Shown: positions 28,576-38,969, counted from the stretch's first letter. The stretch is 50,000 nucleotides of DNA from Symbiodinium natans (GCA_905221605.1 CAJNDS010000446.1:112501-162500), one strand, 5' to 3'. Translations and numbers: made by a program. The notes: a model not told the origin generated them from the letters alone.

Positions 28576-28693
28576 CTGTCATAGAGTAGCCCAGGGAGTG
28601 TGGCAGATATGCTTTCTAATCAAGCATGAAGAGGCTGTCATAGAGTAGCCCAGGGAGTGTGGCAGATATGCTTTCTAATCAAGCATGAAGAGG
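28576..28693 (+). repeat. Perfect 59-bp tandem duplication
   Basis: 28576-28634 and 28635-28693 are identical (ctgtcatagagtagcccagg ...). Identity suggests a recent event. The first copy follows a TTTTTTTT run and the second runs into a C-rich homopolymer. Confidence 0.93.
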
Positions 28694-29158
28694 CTCAAGC
28701 CTTTTTCAGCTTCTTGAGACCCCCCCCCCCCCCCCGCCCCCCCGCCCACGTATGGACCCGGTCGTATGACACTCCTATGGGGTCCTTGTTCTTTTGGGTC
28801 TTCACCCCAAACCCAAAGCCCGACATCCTTACACCTGAGCTCCCTAAACCCTAAACCCTTAAACCCTAAACCCAAAACCCTTTAAACCCCCCAAACCCTA
28901 AATCCTACACCCTAATTATGCAGCCTATGAACCGGAAAGCATGACCCCCCGGAAAATCACCTAAACCCACTAAACCCCCACAAGCCCCCGAAAAAACCCC
29001 CTAATCTTCCGAAACCCCCCTAATCACCCGAAAACCCCCCTAAACCCGCGAAAGCCCCCGAAACCCCGCAAAACCTTCCTAAACCCTAAACCCTAAACCC
29101 TAAACCTGAAACCCTAAACCCTAAACCCTAAACCCTAATCCCTAAACCCTAAACCAAG

Positions 29159-29216
29159 GCATCACGAACCAATCGCTTGCCAGCGCGAGCAACTCGGCGC
29201 CGACCGACAAATGAAG
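29159..29216 (+). CDS. Probable tail exon 24
   Basis: Phase 0 reads ASRTNRLPARATRRRPTNE and one base. In the +1 phase the same bases read ITNQSLASASNSAPTDK and then a stop, so a gene end here is an alternative. Acceptor caag|GCA; donor gcgggc. Flanked by CCCTAAA on the left and TTTAGGG on the right. Confidence 0.4.
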
Positions 29217-29578
29217 GCGGGCCATTGTCTGGGGTTTAGGGTTTTCGGTTTGGGGTTTAGGGTTTAGGGTTTAGGGTTTGAGGTTTAGGGTTTAGGGTTT
29301 AGGGTTAGGGGGTTTAGGGTTTGGGATTTGGGGTTCGGGGTGCTGAGCTCCTCCCTCAACTCTCTCTGCTCACGGCCTCCCTCCGGCATCCAAAGCCAAA
29401 CAGGCATGTCGAAGCGGCCACCCTGACAGCTGGTTAGGTCATACCTCGCCCCTGAACCCCGCAAATCTCCCTAAACCCTAAACCCTAAACCCTAAACCCG
29501 AAACCCCAAACCCTAAACCCTAAACCCTAAACTTCCCTGACCCCTAAAGCCCCAAATCCCTGAACCAGACCTCAACAT

Positions 29579-29686
29579 GGGTAGTTCTCTAAATTGCGGC
29601 CGGGGCCCCTTTTTGGGTCCTAGATATTGTACGGCACTTTGAAAAGAAAGACCTCCAGCAGGGAACCCCAATTTAGAGAACTACCC
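29579..29686. mobile_element. MITE-like element with perfect 18-bp inverted ends, family D
   Basis: gggtagttctctaaattg at 29579-29596 and its exact reverse complement at 29669-29686; 108 bases in all. Perfect ends suggest recent activity. Confidence 0.85.
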
Positions 29687-29811
29687 AATTGTGAACCCTA
29701 AACCCTGACCCCTAAACCCTAAACCCTAAACCCTAAACCCTGAACCCTAAACCCTAAACCCTAAACCCTAAACTCTAAACCCTAAACCCTAAACCCTAAG
29801 TGGCTGGTGAG

Positions 29812-29854
29812 GCCAGTCTGGCTCATGGCCCCGATGGTGTGCTCCGCTGAAGGC
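29812..29854 (+). CDS. Possible tail exon 25
   Basis: In the phase left by exon 24 it reads QSGSWPRWCAPLK and ends before a GA donor (gaaatt). Acceptor tgag|G. Arrays are CCCTAAA on the left and TTTAGGG on the right. No recognised motif. Confidence 0.3.
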
Positions 29855-30468
29855 GAAATTAGTGGCCACACGGGCATCATCTGTGGGCTCAGGCCAGGGG
29901 TCCTGCTGTTTAAAGGAGGGTTTAGGGTTTAGGGTTTGGGGTTTAGGGTTTAGGGTTTAGGGCTAGGGTTTCGGGGCTTGGGGGGTTTAGGGCTCTTGAG
30001 GATTCAGGGTTTACCAGAAAGGGCTTCCGTGCCTGAGTTTAGGGCGAGAGTTTGTTAAGCTTGCCTCGGTTTTTTGGACGTAGGGTTCAGGGTGGAAGAG
30101 CTTTGAGTTTAGGGTATCAGGGCTTAGGGTTGTGATTGGAGTTGAGGGTTTCGGCGCCCGAGCCCCAAATTACCTCCGAGCTCGGAGCTTAACAAAAACC
30201 TTAAGCTCGAAACTTCTACGGCCCCCACAAGCCCCTCTAGAGCCCTCACCCCTGACCCCTGAACCCTTGCCCCCCGGAACCCCAACCCTATGCCACAAAA
30301 ACCCCCACACACACCACACCCTGAACCCTAAACCCTAGACCCCAATCTCTGAACCCTGAACCCTCTGAACTCTCTGAGAACCCTGAACTCTGAACCCTAA
30401 ACCGTTAGCTGAGGGGGTTTCTGGTTTAGGGCCCTGGATGAAGCTCGATTTTCAGTCCCGGATAAGAG

Positions 30469-30543
30469 GACGGAAGCCCAAAATCTGGTCCGGGCTCTGC
30501 AGAAAAGAAGAGAGCGGGCTCTGCAGAAAAGAAAGAAGTCCTC
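30469..30543 (+). CDS. Basic helical exon (ALQKR repeat)
   Basis: Open frame TEAQNLVRALQKRRERALQ followed by KRKKSS. It includes a direct repeat of the bases encoding RALQKR, so a short internal duplication is visible. Acceptor agag|G; donor TC|gtcggg. Strongly charged helix, possibly still the PDE tail or the next gene. Confidence 0.5.
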
Positions 30544-30683
30544 GTCGGGTTTAGGGTTTAGGGTTTAGGGTTTAGGGGTTTAGGGTTTTAGGGTTTTAGG
30601 GTTTTAGGGTTTAGGGTCCACATGCCAGCTAGAGTCGACTCGAGGCCCTGTCACTGGGGTATCGTCCTTAGTTATCTGGTGTA

Positions 30684-30915
30684 GGGTTTTGCCCTAAACC
30701 CTAAACCCTAAACCCTAAACCCTAAACCCTAAACCCTAAACCCTAAACCCTAAACCAATATAAACCCTAACCCTAAACCGTGGAACTCATCCCAGCCCAA
30801 GCTCGGAGCCCCTGTGCCCAGAAAACCCAAACTTCTGAACCCCTACATATCGTTTCGGGTTTAGGGTTTAGGGTTTAGGGTTTAGGGTTTAGGGTTTAGG
30901 GTTTAGGGTTTAGGG
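30684..30915. repeat. CCCTAAA then TTTAGGG arrays
   Basis: CCCTAAA 30692-30755; TTTAGGG 30857-30915; spacer between. Confidence 0.9.
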
Positions 30916-31045
30916 GTTTTGCCAAGGGCCCCTCAACCTAAACCCCTCCGCACCCGAAAAGCCCCTAAACGCTTCTGTGGAGCCAGACCAGCTGTAGATT
31001 TCACCGGGAGCTCAGCGACGTCGGGGATCTCCCTTCGAAGGTAGG
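30800..31045 (+). other. Stretch with possible small exons, unresolved
   Basis: After cccag at 30791-30795 the bases to about 30820 can read SPSSEPLCP in phase with the previous exon. At 30998-31040 an open stretch ends at a good donor, AAG|gtaggt. Between them lies a TTTAGGG array (30856-30915). I cannot fix ends or frame. Confidence 0.25.
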
Positions 31046-31298
31046 TTTTGGGGTCGATACAGGGTTTAGGGTTTAGGGTTTAGGGTTTAGAGCTTTGGGG
31101 GGTTGTAGGAGGGGTTCGCTGTGCGCTCATCTGGCGGGAGCTTCTGAAAATGAGGGTCCATCTGTGCTGAAGTCCAAGGAATCTAATGATCTTCCTGAAC
31201 GTGTTGGGCCTCAAGTCATAAGATGTAGGGATACGTGCTCAGTCAGAAGTTGAGGTCCGTAGTGCTGAGGGCTAAGGGAAGTTACATCGTCCTCAGCA

Positions 31299-31419
31299 TG
31301 GTCCCTTACCTTCGTTAAAGGGTTCTGAAGTCCGGGCCCTCGGGTTTTACAGGGTATACAATGTATACAAGTGGTATATACAGGGGTTCCCCAATCAAGG
31401 GCCCACATGAAGGGACCAC
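31299..31419. mobile_element. MITE-like element, family E
   Basis: Starts tggtcccttaccttcgttaa and ends gggcccacatgaagggacca, ends inverted. A second copy at 23586-23686 (tggtccgttaccttcttcaa ... ccataccaagggacca) and a half copy near 6286-6345. Confidence 0.75.
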
Positions 31420-31592
31420 ATAACTGCCCTAACGCCTCCACAAGATGGGCTCAGGCTTTAGGGTGTATACCCTAAGGCTCCAAATAGCCCAAAGTAGGTA
31501 TTGTTTATAGACTTCAGACCCCCAATGTAGGTGTTTTTTGTATACTTGGAGCCCTAGAGGTTTAGGGTGGGACAGAAGGATCCGAATTTTCA

Positions 31593-31668
31593 GGCGCACC
31601 CCTGTTGCTAATTTCAACGAGAGCTGCAGGGGTGTCTCAGATCGCTACAGGGTGCTGGTCAACAGCCC
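31593..31668 (+). CDS. Possible exon (RVLVNSPW)
   Basis: Frame reads RTPVANFNESCRGVSDRYRV then LVNSPW, open for 79 codons in context. Acceptor ttcag|G; the end is uncertain because several GT/GC donors are possible. No family recognised. Confidence 0.35.
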
Positions 31669-31899
31669 CTGGCTTGCGGCCAGGACCCTACACTTTCAAC
31701 CCTCAACTATCCAAACCCCAAACCTCAAATCCCCCCAACACCCCGCACATAACCACACCCTAAACCGTAAACCCTAAACCCTAAACCCTAAAGCCTAAAC
31801 CCTAAACCCTAAACCCTAAAGCCTAAACCCTAAACCCTAAACCCTAAACTCTGAGCCCTAAACCCTAAACCCGAAACCCTAAACCCTAAACCCGCCCGC

Positions 31900-32600
31900 C
31901 ACCCCACTCTCTTGTCTTTTGGGGTAGGCGGGCGCTGGTCGAGCGCTCAGTGAGAGGGAGCCCCAGGCGGGCGACCGAGCTGGCCTCCAGGCTGCCTTAC
32001 CGTGGAGGCAGACACAGTCTTAGTCAGTAAGCAGTTGTCACTGTATTTAATTTTATTACCCCAAACCCCAAAGCTGTCCGCGCACATTGTTGGGTCCTGC
32101 ATTGGAGGCCCTGAAAGGGCCCCTGGAGACCCCTTTTTTGTTGGGCGGTATCCGTCCCTCCTGCTGGCCTTTGCAGGGCCCCCCTGCCCCTGACCCGCCC
32201 TCGGGCCCTGGCCCTGGCCCTGGCTCTCTGAAGCTGTCCGCACACCGGTTTTGCCTGGTCCACGCCTGCCCTGTTTCCTGTGTTCCTTCGCGCCAACCAA
32301 GCCTCGCTGCCTTTGTCTGTTTGGGCCTGGCCTTAGCCCCTTCGCGCCAACCCAAGCTGTCTTCGCTGACCCTGCCGCTTCGCAAATGCCCGGTACTGGT
32401 GTCTTCCTGCCTCTGGCCTTGTCCTGGCCCTGCTTTGTGCCTGGTCCACGCACCTTGTGGAGGTCCCCAAAAGGGCGTGAGTGCTGACTCATGGGATGCT
32501 TGTAAAAAATGAAAGGTCTTGACTCCTTGAGAGTTGTAAGTGGGCGGTCTTGGGGTGGGTAGGTCTGCAGACTACTGCGCGCTAGCGCTTTCGTTTGGCA
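31900..32600. other. Array-free stretch with low-complexity open frames
   Basis: C-rich on +, with imperfect internal repeats (cttcgcgccaaccc twice, gcctggtccacgc twice, ggccctggccctgg). ORFs on both strands up to 227 codons are Gly/Gln/Pro/Arg-rich and overlap one another. I see no protein domain. It may be a degenerate minisatellite or an unknown element. Confidence 0.4.
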
Positions 32601-32624
32601 TGCCCTCCATCCTGAACCATCCTG

Positions 32625-33080
32625 AACCATCCTGAACCATCCTGAACCCTGAACCCTGAACCCTAAACCCTAAACCCTAAATACTAAACCCTAAACCCTA
32701 AACCCTACCCCAGGGCTTTGAAGGGAATGAAGGAACCGCGAGCCTGAGACGCCCTCCACCCCCACACGGGACATCTGCCGCTGCTGTGGGCATTCCTGAG
32801 AGCCCCCGTGCGGGCTCTGGGCGGAAAAGACCAGCACCCCACGTGAACCTATGTAAAATGCCCTATGAACCCGAAGAACCTGAGCCTCAAAAAGGGATGA
32901 GCCCTACACCCAAAACCCAAAACCCTAAACCGTAAACCCTAAACCCTAAACCCTAAACCCTGAACCCTGAACCCTGAACCCTGAACCCTGAACCCTGAAC
33001 CCTGAACCCTGAACCCTGAACCCTGAACCCTGAACCCTAAACCCTAAACCCTAAACCCTAAACCCTAAACCCTAAACCCC
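32625..33080 (+). repeat. CCATCCTGAA, CCCTGAA and CCCTAAA arrays
   Basis: atcctgaacc four times at 32610-32645, CCCTAAA at 32660-32705, then after the exon CCCTGAA about 11 times (32958-33035) flanked by CCCTAAA. Same-type neighbours differ by one base in the unit. Confidence 0.9.
32714..32807 (+). CDS. Possible exon, Pro/Ala/Ser-rich
   Basis: After cccag the frame reads GFEGNEGTASLRRPPPPHGT and continues SAAAVGIPESP before a gtgcgg donor. Composition is coding-like but low in complexity. Confidence 0.4.
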
Positions 33081-33109
33081 AAACCTAAGCGCACGTGCCC
33101 ACCGTTTAG

Positions 33110-33139
33110 GCGATGCCGTGGACGGGGGACACCCACACT
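33110..33139 (+). CDS. Possible 30-base exon
   Basis: AMPWTGDTHT between tttag|GCG and ACT|gtcggc, phase 0 on both sides. The pattern (AG then G, short, GC-rich, CCCTAAA array on the left, TTTAGGG-type array on the right) is that of the PDE exons. No homology seen. Confidence 0.35.
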
Positions 33140-33873
33140 GTCGGCTAAGGACCACATCACCCCGTCCTCTTGAGATCCCAAGCCGGAGCCAATGCAAAGG
33201 AAAAGGGTTTGGGGTTTTGGGTTTGGGGTTTGGGGTTTAGGGTTTAGGGTTTAGGGTTTAGGGTTTAGGGTCTGTTAGGGTCTAGGGTTTAGGGTCAAGG
33301 GTAAAGAGTTAAGGGTTTAGGCTGTGTCAGGCGTGTAGTCCTTGTGGAGTGTTTGTGGTACCGTCTCGTCTGCACCCCTAAGCCCTGAGTCCCGGATCAC
33401 CACACAAGAAGCCAGACTCCTCCCAGACCGCACTCCCCTAAACCCTAAACCCCCTAAACCCTGAACCCTGAACCCTAACCCTCCGTGGACTTTTCTACTA
33501 AGCAGCGGCCCTCGGCCATGGAGTATGTTTCTTTATTTGTTCTAAACCTCAAGACCCTGTGCACCCTAAGGCCGGGTATATGAGGGGCAGACCCTTTATT
33601 CTCAGCCGATTTGTGTCGCTTAACCCATGAGAAAAGCACACTATCATCGAGACCCGAGAGAGACAGGGCCCAGAACGTGAGCAAGCCTGGTCCTTCGGGT
33701 TCAGGTAGTACTCTGTACGTTTAGGGTACGTGGTTTCGGTCTCAGGGTTTGCTTTTTTTTTTTGCCCAGTATCGCTTAGGGTTTTAACAGGGTTTAGGAT
33801 ATGGGTGTCACGGTTGCGCTGAGGGCCGCGACGAGTGCAGAGTGTGGTTTGGGTCTAAGGGCCTTATAAAGTA

Positions 33874-34101
33874 TTGCCAATCGGCATCCCACGCTCCCTG
33901 ACATGCATGGTCGTTGCCTTCCTTGCTGAGTGTCATGTCGCGCTTCGGCGCGGCCGTCGCTGTTTCGGCGACAAGCTGAAGAAAAATGAACGCATCTACC
34001 AGGACACCCGAAAGCCAAACCCCTTCAAGTACCTCCTAACAGTTCCCCGCAACAAGGCCCAGAGATTTTGCGTGCTCTGTCGGCCCCCTCAGCACCCTTA
34101 G
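33874..34101 (+). CDS. Open frame of unknown status
   Basis: 75 codons with a coding-like C-terminal half (IYQDTRKPNPFKYLL, RFCVLC). It could be an exon starting after one of the AGs near 33975, or chance. No family recognised. Confidence 0.3.
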   Translation: MPIGIPRSLTCMVVAFLAECHVALRRGRRCFGDKLKKNERIYQDTRKPNPFKYLLTVPRNKAQRFCVLCRPPQHP

Positions 34102-34255
34102 CGACTCACAACCTTCCCACAGCAGCACAAAAGGCCTCTTCGGGTTTAGTGTTTAGGGTTTAGGGTTTCGGGTTTCGGGTTTAGGGTTTAGGGTTTAGGG
34201 TTTGCACGGACGTGGAACCCTCAACCCCGAACTCTCAACCCAAGCCCGAAGCCAG

Positions 34256-34315
34256 GGCTCCGGCAAGGAAGGGCCCGCCATGGCCACGGATGGCTATGCC
34301 GCAGCAAGGGATCCG
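34256..34315 (+). CDS. Probable exon, Ala-rich
   Basis: Reads GSGKEGPAMATDGYAAARDP between gccag|GGC and CCG|gccaag, phase 0. Telomere-like arrays follow on the right (34340-34480). Confidence 0.45.
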
Positions 34316-34339
34316 GCCAAGGATGACCCCAAAACCCCC

Positions 34340-35005
34340 TAAGCCCTAAACCCTAAACCCTAAACCCTAAACCCTAAACCCTAAACCCTAAACCCTAAAC
34401 CCTAAACCCTAAACCCTAAACCCCTAAACCCCTAAACCCTAAACCCTAAACCCTAAACCCTAAACCCTAAACCCTAAACCGGAACCCTAAATCATGCAGG
34501 GCTTAGGATCCAGAGTCGGGCTTATGGGGTTTTGGACTTGAGGGTTTGGGCTTTAAGTCGGACTTAGGGCAGGGTCAAGGGATTCGTAACTCGTACCCCG
34601 AAGGTTGTAGACGATGTTCCGCTGAAAAAACTCCTAGTATGGCCCTCATACCCTAAACCCTTGACCCTAAACCCTAAACCCTAAACCCTAAACTCTAAAC
34701 CCTAAACCCTAAACCCTAAACCCTGAACCCAAGGGTGCAACCCTAAGGGTCCAAGGTACAACCCCTAGACAGAGGAATGTTCCCCCTGATACTTCCAGTC
34801 CTTCATAGGGATTATAGTACCCCCCACCCCCCCCCCCACCCCGCATTATCATCCTACTGAGGACTGTTAGTATAAGGGGGAACATCCCAACCCTAAACCC
34901 TAAACCCTAAACCCTAAACCCTAAACCCTAAACCCTAAACCCTAAACCCTAAACCCTAAACCCTAAACCCTAAACCCTAAACCCTAAACCCTAAACCCTA
35001 AACCC
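34340..35005 (+). repeat. Three CCCTAAA arrays
   Basis: 34343-34480, 34662-34725 and 34893-35003; between the last two lies a 115-bp palindromic element (34774-34888). Confidence 0.9.
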
Positions 35006-35017
35006 GTGCTTGGCTAG

Positions 35018-35067
35018 GAGAGCGCCATGCTCTGCAAAGTGCTGGCCGCGGATATTGCCACACCCAG
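35018..35067 (+). CDS. Probable exon (ESAMLCKVLAADIATP)
   Basis: After ctag the frame reads ESAMLCKVLAADIATP; the donor is probably gccgtc. It follows the CCCTAAA array 34893-35005 directly. Clearly coding-like; family unknown. Confidence 0.5.
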
Positions 35068-35225
35068 CCGTCGGCTCAGCCGGTTGTCAGTTCGCTTTTG
35101 TAGTTTGTCGGGTTTTGGGGTTTGGGGTTTGGGGTTTGAGGCTTGAGATTGTTGAGTTTATAAGGTTCAGGCTTTAAGGACTAGGGCTTATGGCTTTGAG
35201 CTTAACGTGTTTGGTGCTCTTGGTG

Positions 35226-35325
35226 CGGGGGGGGGGGGGGGGGGGGTTTGGGGTTTAGGGTTTAGGGTTTAGGGTTTAGGGTTTAGGGTTTAGGGTTTAG
35301 GGTTTAGGGTTTAGGGTTTAGGTAG
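35226..35325 (+). repeat. G homopolymer joined to a TTTAGGG array
   Basis: About 20 G then ttggggtttaggg... to 35325. The same layout (G run then TTTAGGG) occurs at 48592-48700. Confidence 0.9.
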
Positions 35326-35643
35326 GTTCAGGGATCCACGCCCTGAGCTCAAGAGCCTCTGCATCGTACTCGAAGCCCCCAAGCCCGTGATCTCCAGGTC
35401 CTGAGCTCAACCCTGAACCTGAAACCCTAAACCCTAAACCCCAAACCCTAAACCCTAGGATAGAAAAAGGATCCCATGAAGGCCTCAACCCGCCTAAGAA
35501 TTGAAATGAGGACCCTGAGTCCTCTTCTGAAACCCTAACCCGAAACCCTCAACCCGAAACCTTAAACCCGAAACCCTAAACCCCAAACCCCAAACCCTAA
35601 ACCCTAAACCCTCAACCCCTAACCTGAAGTACCGTCTTCTGAG

Positions 35644-35690
35644 GCCCTGATCTCGCGGAGCTCGCAGCGGCGACTCGCCGACACAGAGAT
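35644..35690 (+). CDS. Probable exon (LADTEMREFF region)
   Basis: After tgag the frame reads ALISRSSQRRLADTE and continues open as MREFFR. A GC donor (gcggga) at 35691 is the simplest end. Family unknown. Confidence 0.4.
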
Positions 35691-36532
35691 GCGGGAGTTT
35701 TTTCGGGGCTTGGGGGTTTAAGGCATCCAAGCCGTAAAATCTCTAGAGGTCTAGGCTTGGGGTTTAGGGTTCCAGGGTTTAGGGTTTAGGGTTTAGGGTT
35801 TGAGTTCAAGGTGACATGGCATGGGGTAGGGTTTAGGGCCTTCCCACACAGACGCGGCAACAATGGTGGACCCTAAACCCTGAACCCTAAACCCTACACC
35901 CTGCCAACCCTAAACAGGGGGCGCGCCCAGTGTGTCAAAAGAGCGTCAAGAGCGCAACGTGCGCTCTCAGCAGGCGTGCTCTTCAAAACGGTCTGACTCA
36001 CCCGCGGTAAACGTGGAACAATGTGGTACATCTCTTTTAGGGTTTAGGGTTTAGGGATTAAGGTTTTGGCGCCACCACAGGAGCCCTAGGATTGGGATCA
36101 TATACCCCATACTACCACAAACCCTATTGGGGTGCATGGACCACCACCCTTGTTGGGTTCACGTGGTCTGCAAGGTTGACCATAAGAAGGCACTTTGCGC
36201 ACATGCGCTGTGAGAGTGCGCGCAGCACGACAGCTTGATGGAACAAAGCAATGGCAGCACCATGAGCTCGCTTGGCGCGAGCTCCGGAAGCCACACAGCT
36301 CGAAGCACCGTTATGAAAGAAGCACAACCCTGAAGGATGTTCTCGGAAAGCGCTTGAACCATGAGGTCTCCGACCGCGCGACATTGCGTCACAACGCTAT
36401 CTTGCGTTGTCTGCCAGTTCGTGCTGCCCAGAGGCGTGAAGCTTGCATTGTGCTAGTTATTCCTGCTGCTGTGCGTGAAGGAGCCCATGCCCTGTAGTGT
36501 GAAAGTCATCCGTTATACTCGCGTTTCAGTCT

Positions 36533-36760
36533 TTGATCTTCTGCCTGTGGGCTTTCCTCGCAGAAGCATTACTCGGCACTTTTTCGGGGAAATTCGTGGA
36601 AGAAACCTGCCTCATCTATCCAACCTCCTTTGCACAAGCCACCGTCGTAGATACCATTGTTTTCCTGCACCAGCTTTCCTCCCCGGAACTGGGCATGCGT
36701 TGGGGTGTAGGTTTCAGGTTTCTTAATTTCTTCGTGTCAGCTGTTGCCACATTTGCCTAA
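36533..36760 (+). CDS. Open frame of unknown status, hydrophobic
   Basis: 75 codons: LAEALLGTFSGKFVEETCLI, then SFAQATVVDTIVFLHQL, and a hydrophobic end (FFVSAVATFA). It may be one or two membrane segments. No arrays within. The minus strand is also open just upstream (36124-36392). Direction undecided. Confidence 0.25.
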   Translation: MIFCLWAFLAEALLGTFSGKFVEETCLIYPTSFAQATVVDTIVFLHQLSSPELGMRWGVGFRFLNFFVSAVATFA

Positions 36761-37224
36761 TCTGCACCCGGACACCGGTTCAACTACTAGCAATGCGGGA
36801 TGTTCAGGTCTCTGGGAAAGCATCCAAAATCACCACGCAAGAAATTGTATGTACCAAGCAAATAGCAACGTATGGGGAGGTTCATGAACCTGACACGTCA
36901 CGTGGTTCCGTTCACTGCAGTGATGTCACATCAAACCCTAAACCCTACAGTAAACTCTAAACCCTACACCCCACACACTACACTCTAAACCCTAAGACCT
37001 AAACCCAACCCCAAAACTTACAACCTCTGCACCTGCATTCCATTTCAAGGTTTGGGCGTGGGTTACTCTTTGCTTAAGCACCCCTATATTGCCCTGAAAA
37101 GGAGGAATGTTTTCTAACTTTGGGGTGAGGGCTTCTTAAGCCAATCGTAGTGGGTGAGCCCGACGCCCATAAACCCCTGAGCCCTGCGCCCTTGCCCGAA
37201 TGCGGCGCACCCAGAATCTACCCC

Positions 37225-37690
37225 CCCTTCCCTAAACCCTACACCCTACACCCTAAACCCTAAACCCTAAACCCTAAACCCTAAACCCTAAACCCTAAAC
37301 CCTAAACCCTAAACCGTAAACCCTAAACCCTAAACCCCTTTCCCCGAGGAGTTGGACCAAGAGGGGCAAGGGCGACAGCTGAACGTCGAAACGGTGGAGG
37401 CCTTTGGCGGTCAGGAAAGCTGAGAACATTGGGTTGAGGCTTAGGGTTTAGGGTTTGGGGCTCTAGGTTTAAGGCTTAGGGCTTTAGGGATTAGGGTTTG
37501 GGGTTTGCAGGTGTGTAACAGTTGGTTAAGGTGTCGGGCTACAGTAGCTAGTAAGGGCGGGGCAGTATGAAGGGCCTAAACCCTAAACCCTAAACCCTAA
37601 ACCCTAAACCCTAAACCCTAAACCCTAAACCCTAAACCCTAAACCCTAAACCCTAAACCCTAAACCCTAAACCCTAAACCCTAAGCCCTG
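37225..37690. repeat. CCCTAAA arrays around the 37349 exon
   Basis: 37232-37335 on the left, weak TTTAGGG at 37440-37510 on the right, CCCTAAA at 37575-37685. Confidence 0.9.
37349..37409 (+). CDS. Probable exon (ELDQEGQGRQLNVETVEAFG)
   Basis: 61 bases between ccgag|GAG and G|gtcagg, CCCTAAA array on the left (37225-37335) and TTTAGGG-type repeats on the right. Encodes a hydrophilic helix-like segment; family unknown. Confidence 0.55.
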
Positions 37691-38017
37691 CAAAGCCCTA
37701 AGCCATACATGGGGTTTGATCGACGCATCTTATTCTCTGGCGAGTTCATCTTTCCTTTTCAACCTTGAATTGGGCACATCAAGGATGGTGGTGTGGGTTG
37801 AGGGTTTAGGGTTTAGGGTTTAGGGTTTGGGGTTTGGGGTTTAGGGTTTGGGGGTTTAGGGGTTTAGGGGTTTTGGGGTTTGCGGCGTTTAGGGGTTTAG
37901 GGGTTTAGGGGCGTAGGGGTTTATGGCTGTCAACTCTGCCCCAACATGCGCTCGCGCGAAGTGGCGTGGAACCAGTTTTGCTGGCTTTGCCAAGTTTTCT
38001 ATCAAAAGAAATGATTC

Positions 38018-38208
38018 GGGATCTTCCCCTTATGCTACCTTGGGGACCAAATGAACCCTAAAATTGGGGTCCTAGAAGCTACACTACTATAATTCCTATT
38101 AAGGTACATGAACCATAAACCCTTTTAGGGTTCATTTCGTCCCCAAGGTAACGGTTCTTACGAGGGATTATGATAACATCGACTGTTAGTATAAGGGGTC
38201 CGGCATCC
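38018..38208. mobile_element. Family A element with a nested family B element
   Basis: gggatcttccccttatgc starts the A arm. At about 38037 taccttggggac begins the B element, which ends gtccccaaggta (38154), perfect 12-base inverted ends. The A part then resumes (acggttcttacgaggg ... ataaggggtccggcatcc). Confidence 0.75.
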
Positions 38209-38292
38209 ATCCAATTGTTTGCAGCTGCACCTGGAGCATGCTGCCTGGGTGCCGGTGCGCTTTCCGAGATGGCAGCTGCCTGCTTCTGCCCT

Positions 38293-38368
38293 AGGGTTTA
38301 GGGTTTAGGGTTTAGGGTTTAGGGTTTAGGGTTTAGGGTTTAGGGTTTAGGGTTTAGGGTTTAGGGTT
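38293..38368 (+). repeat. TTTAGGG array
   Basis: About ten clean units; CCCTCAA/CCCTAAA variants follow at 38485-38615. Confidence 0.9.
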
Positions 38369-38549
38369 GCTTGCGTAGACGTTGAAGGCCCCCCCCAAAC
38401 CTTTAGAAGCCGGAAGCTCGAAAGCTGGAAGGCCCAGCCCTCTAGTTTGAAGCCTGAGCCCTTCAAACGCTTGAGCCTGCAAACCCTGAACCCTAAACCC
38501 TAAGCCCGAAACCCTAAACCCTAAATCCTAAAGCCCTAAGCCCTAACCC

Positions 38550-38588
<39 letters not shown>

Positions 38589-38683
38589 ACCCTAAACCCT
38601 AAGCCCTAAACCCTAGCCCCTGGCCCCCTGTCCTCCGTCCCCTAGCCCCTGGCCCCCAGCCCCAACCCAGCTCCTCCGGCCAG

Positions 38684-38730
38684 CGCGTGCTGATGGCCAA
38701 GCTCTCCACGAAAGCCAAGCTGGCCGGGCG
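38684..38730 (+). CDS. Probable exon (RVLMAKLSTKAKLAG)
   Basis: After gccag the frame reads RVLMAKLSTKAKLAGRRSW. A 14-base direct repeat (ggcggcgcagttgg-like, two copies) overlaps the possible donor region, so the end is uncertain. Confidence 0.4.
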
Positions 38731-38969
38731 GCGCAGTTGGGGCGGCGCAGTTGGGTTGGCTCGCTTTGGCCACACGGGGACCCGCTTAGGGTCTAGGGTT
38801 TCGGGTTTAGCGTTTAGGGCTTAGGGTTTAGGGCTTAGGGCTTCGGTTTTAGGGCTTAGGGTTGGGTTTAGGGTTCAACTAGGGTGAAGGGGGTCTAGCT
38901 TCGGGTCGTTGTCTCAGTGATGTAGGGCCTCAAAATGTTCAAGCTTATAGGAGGTCAGGACATATGCCT

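Noticed and set aside
31947-32630. 227-codon minus-strand protein
   Set aside because: Low-complexity Gly/Gln/Arg/Pro with overlapping open frames on both strands; no domain.
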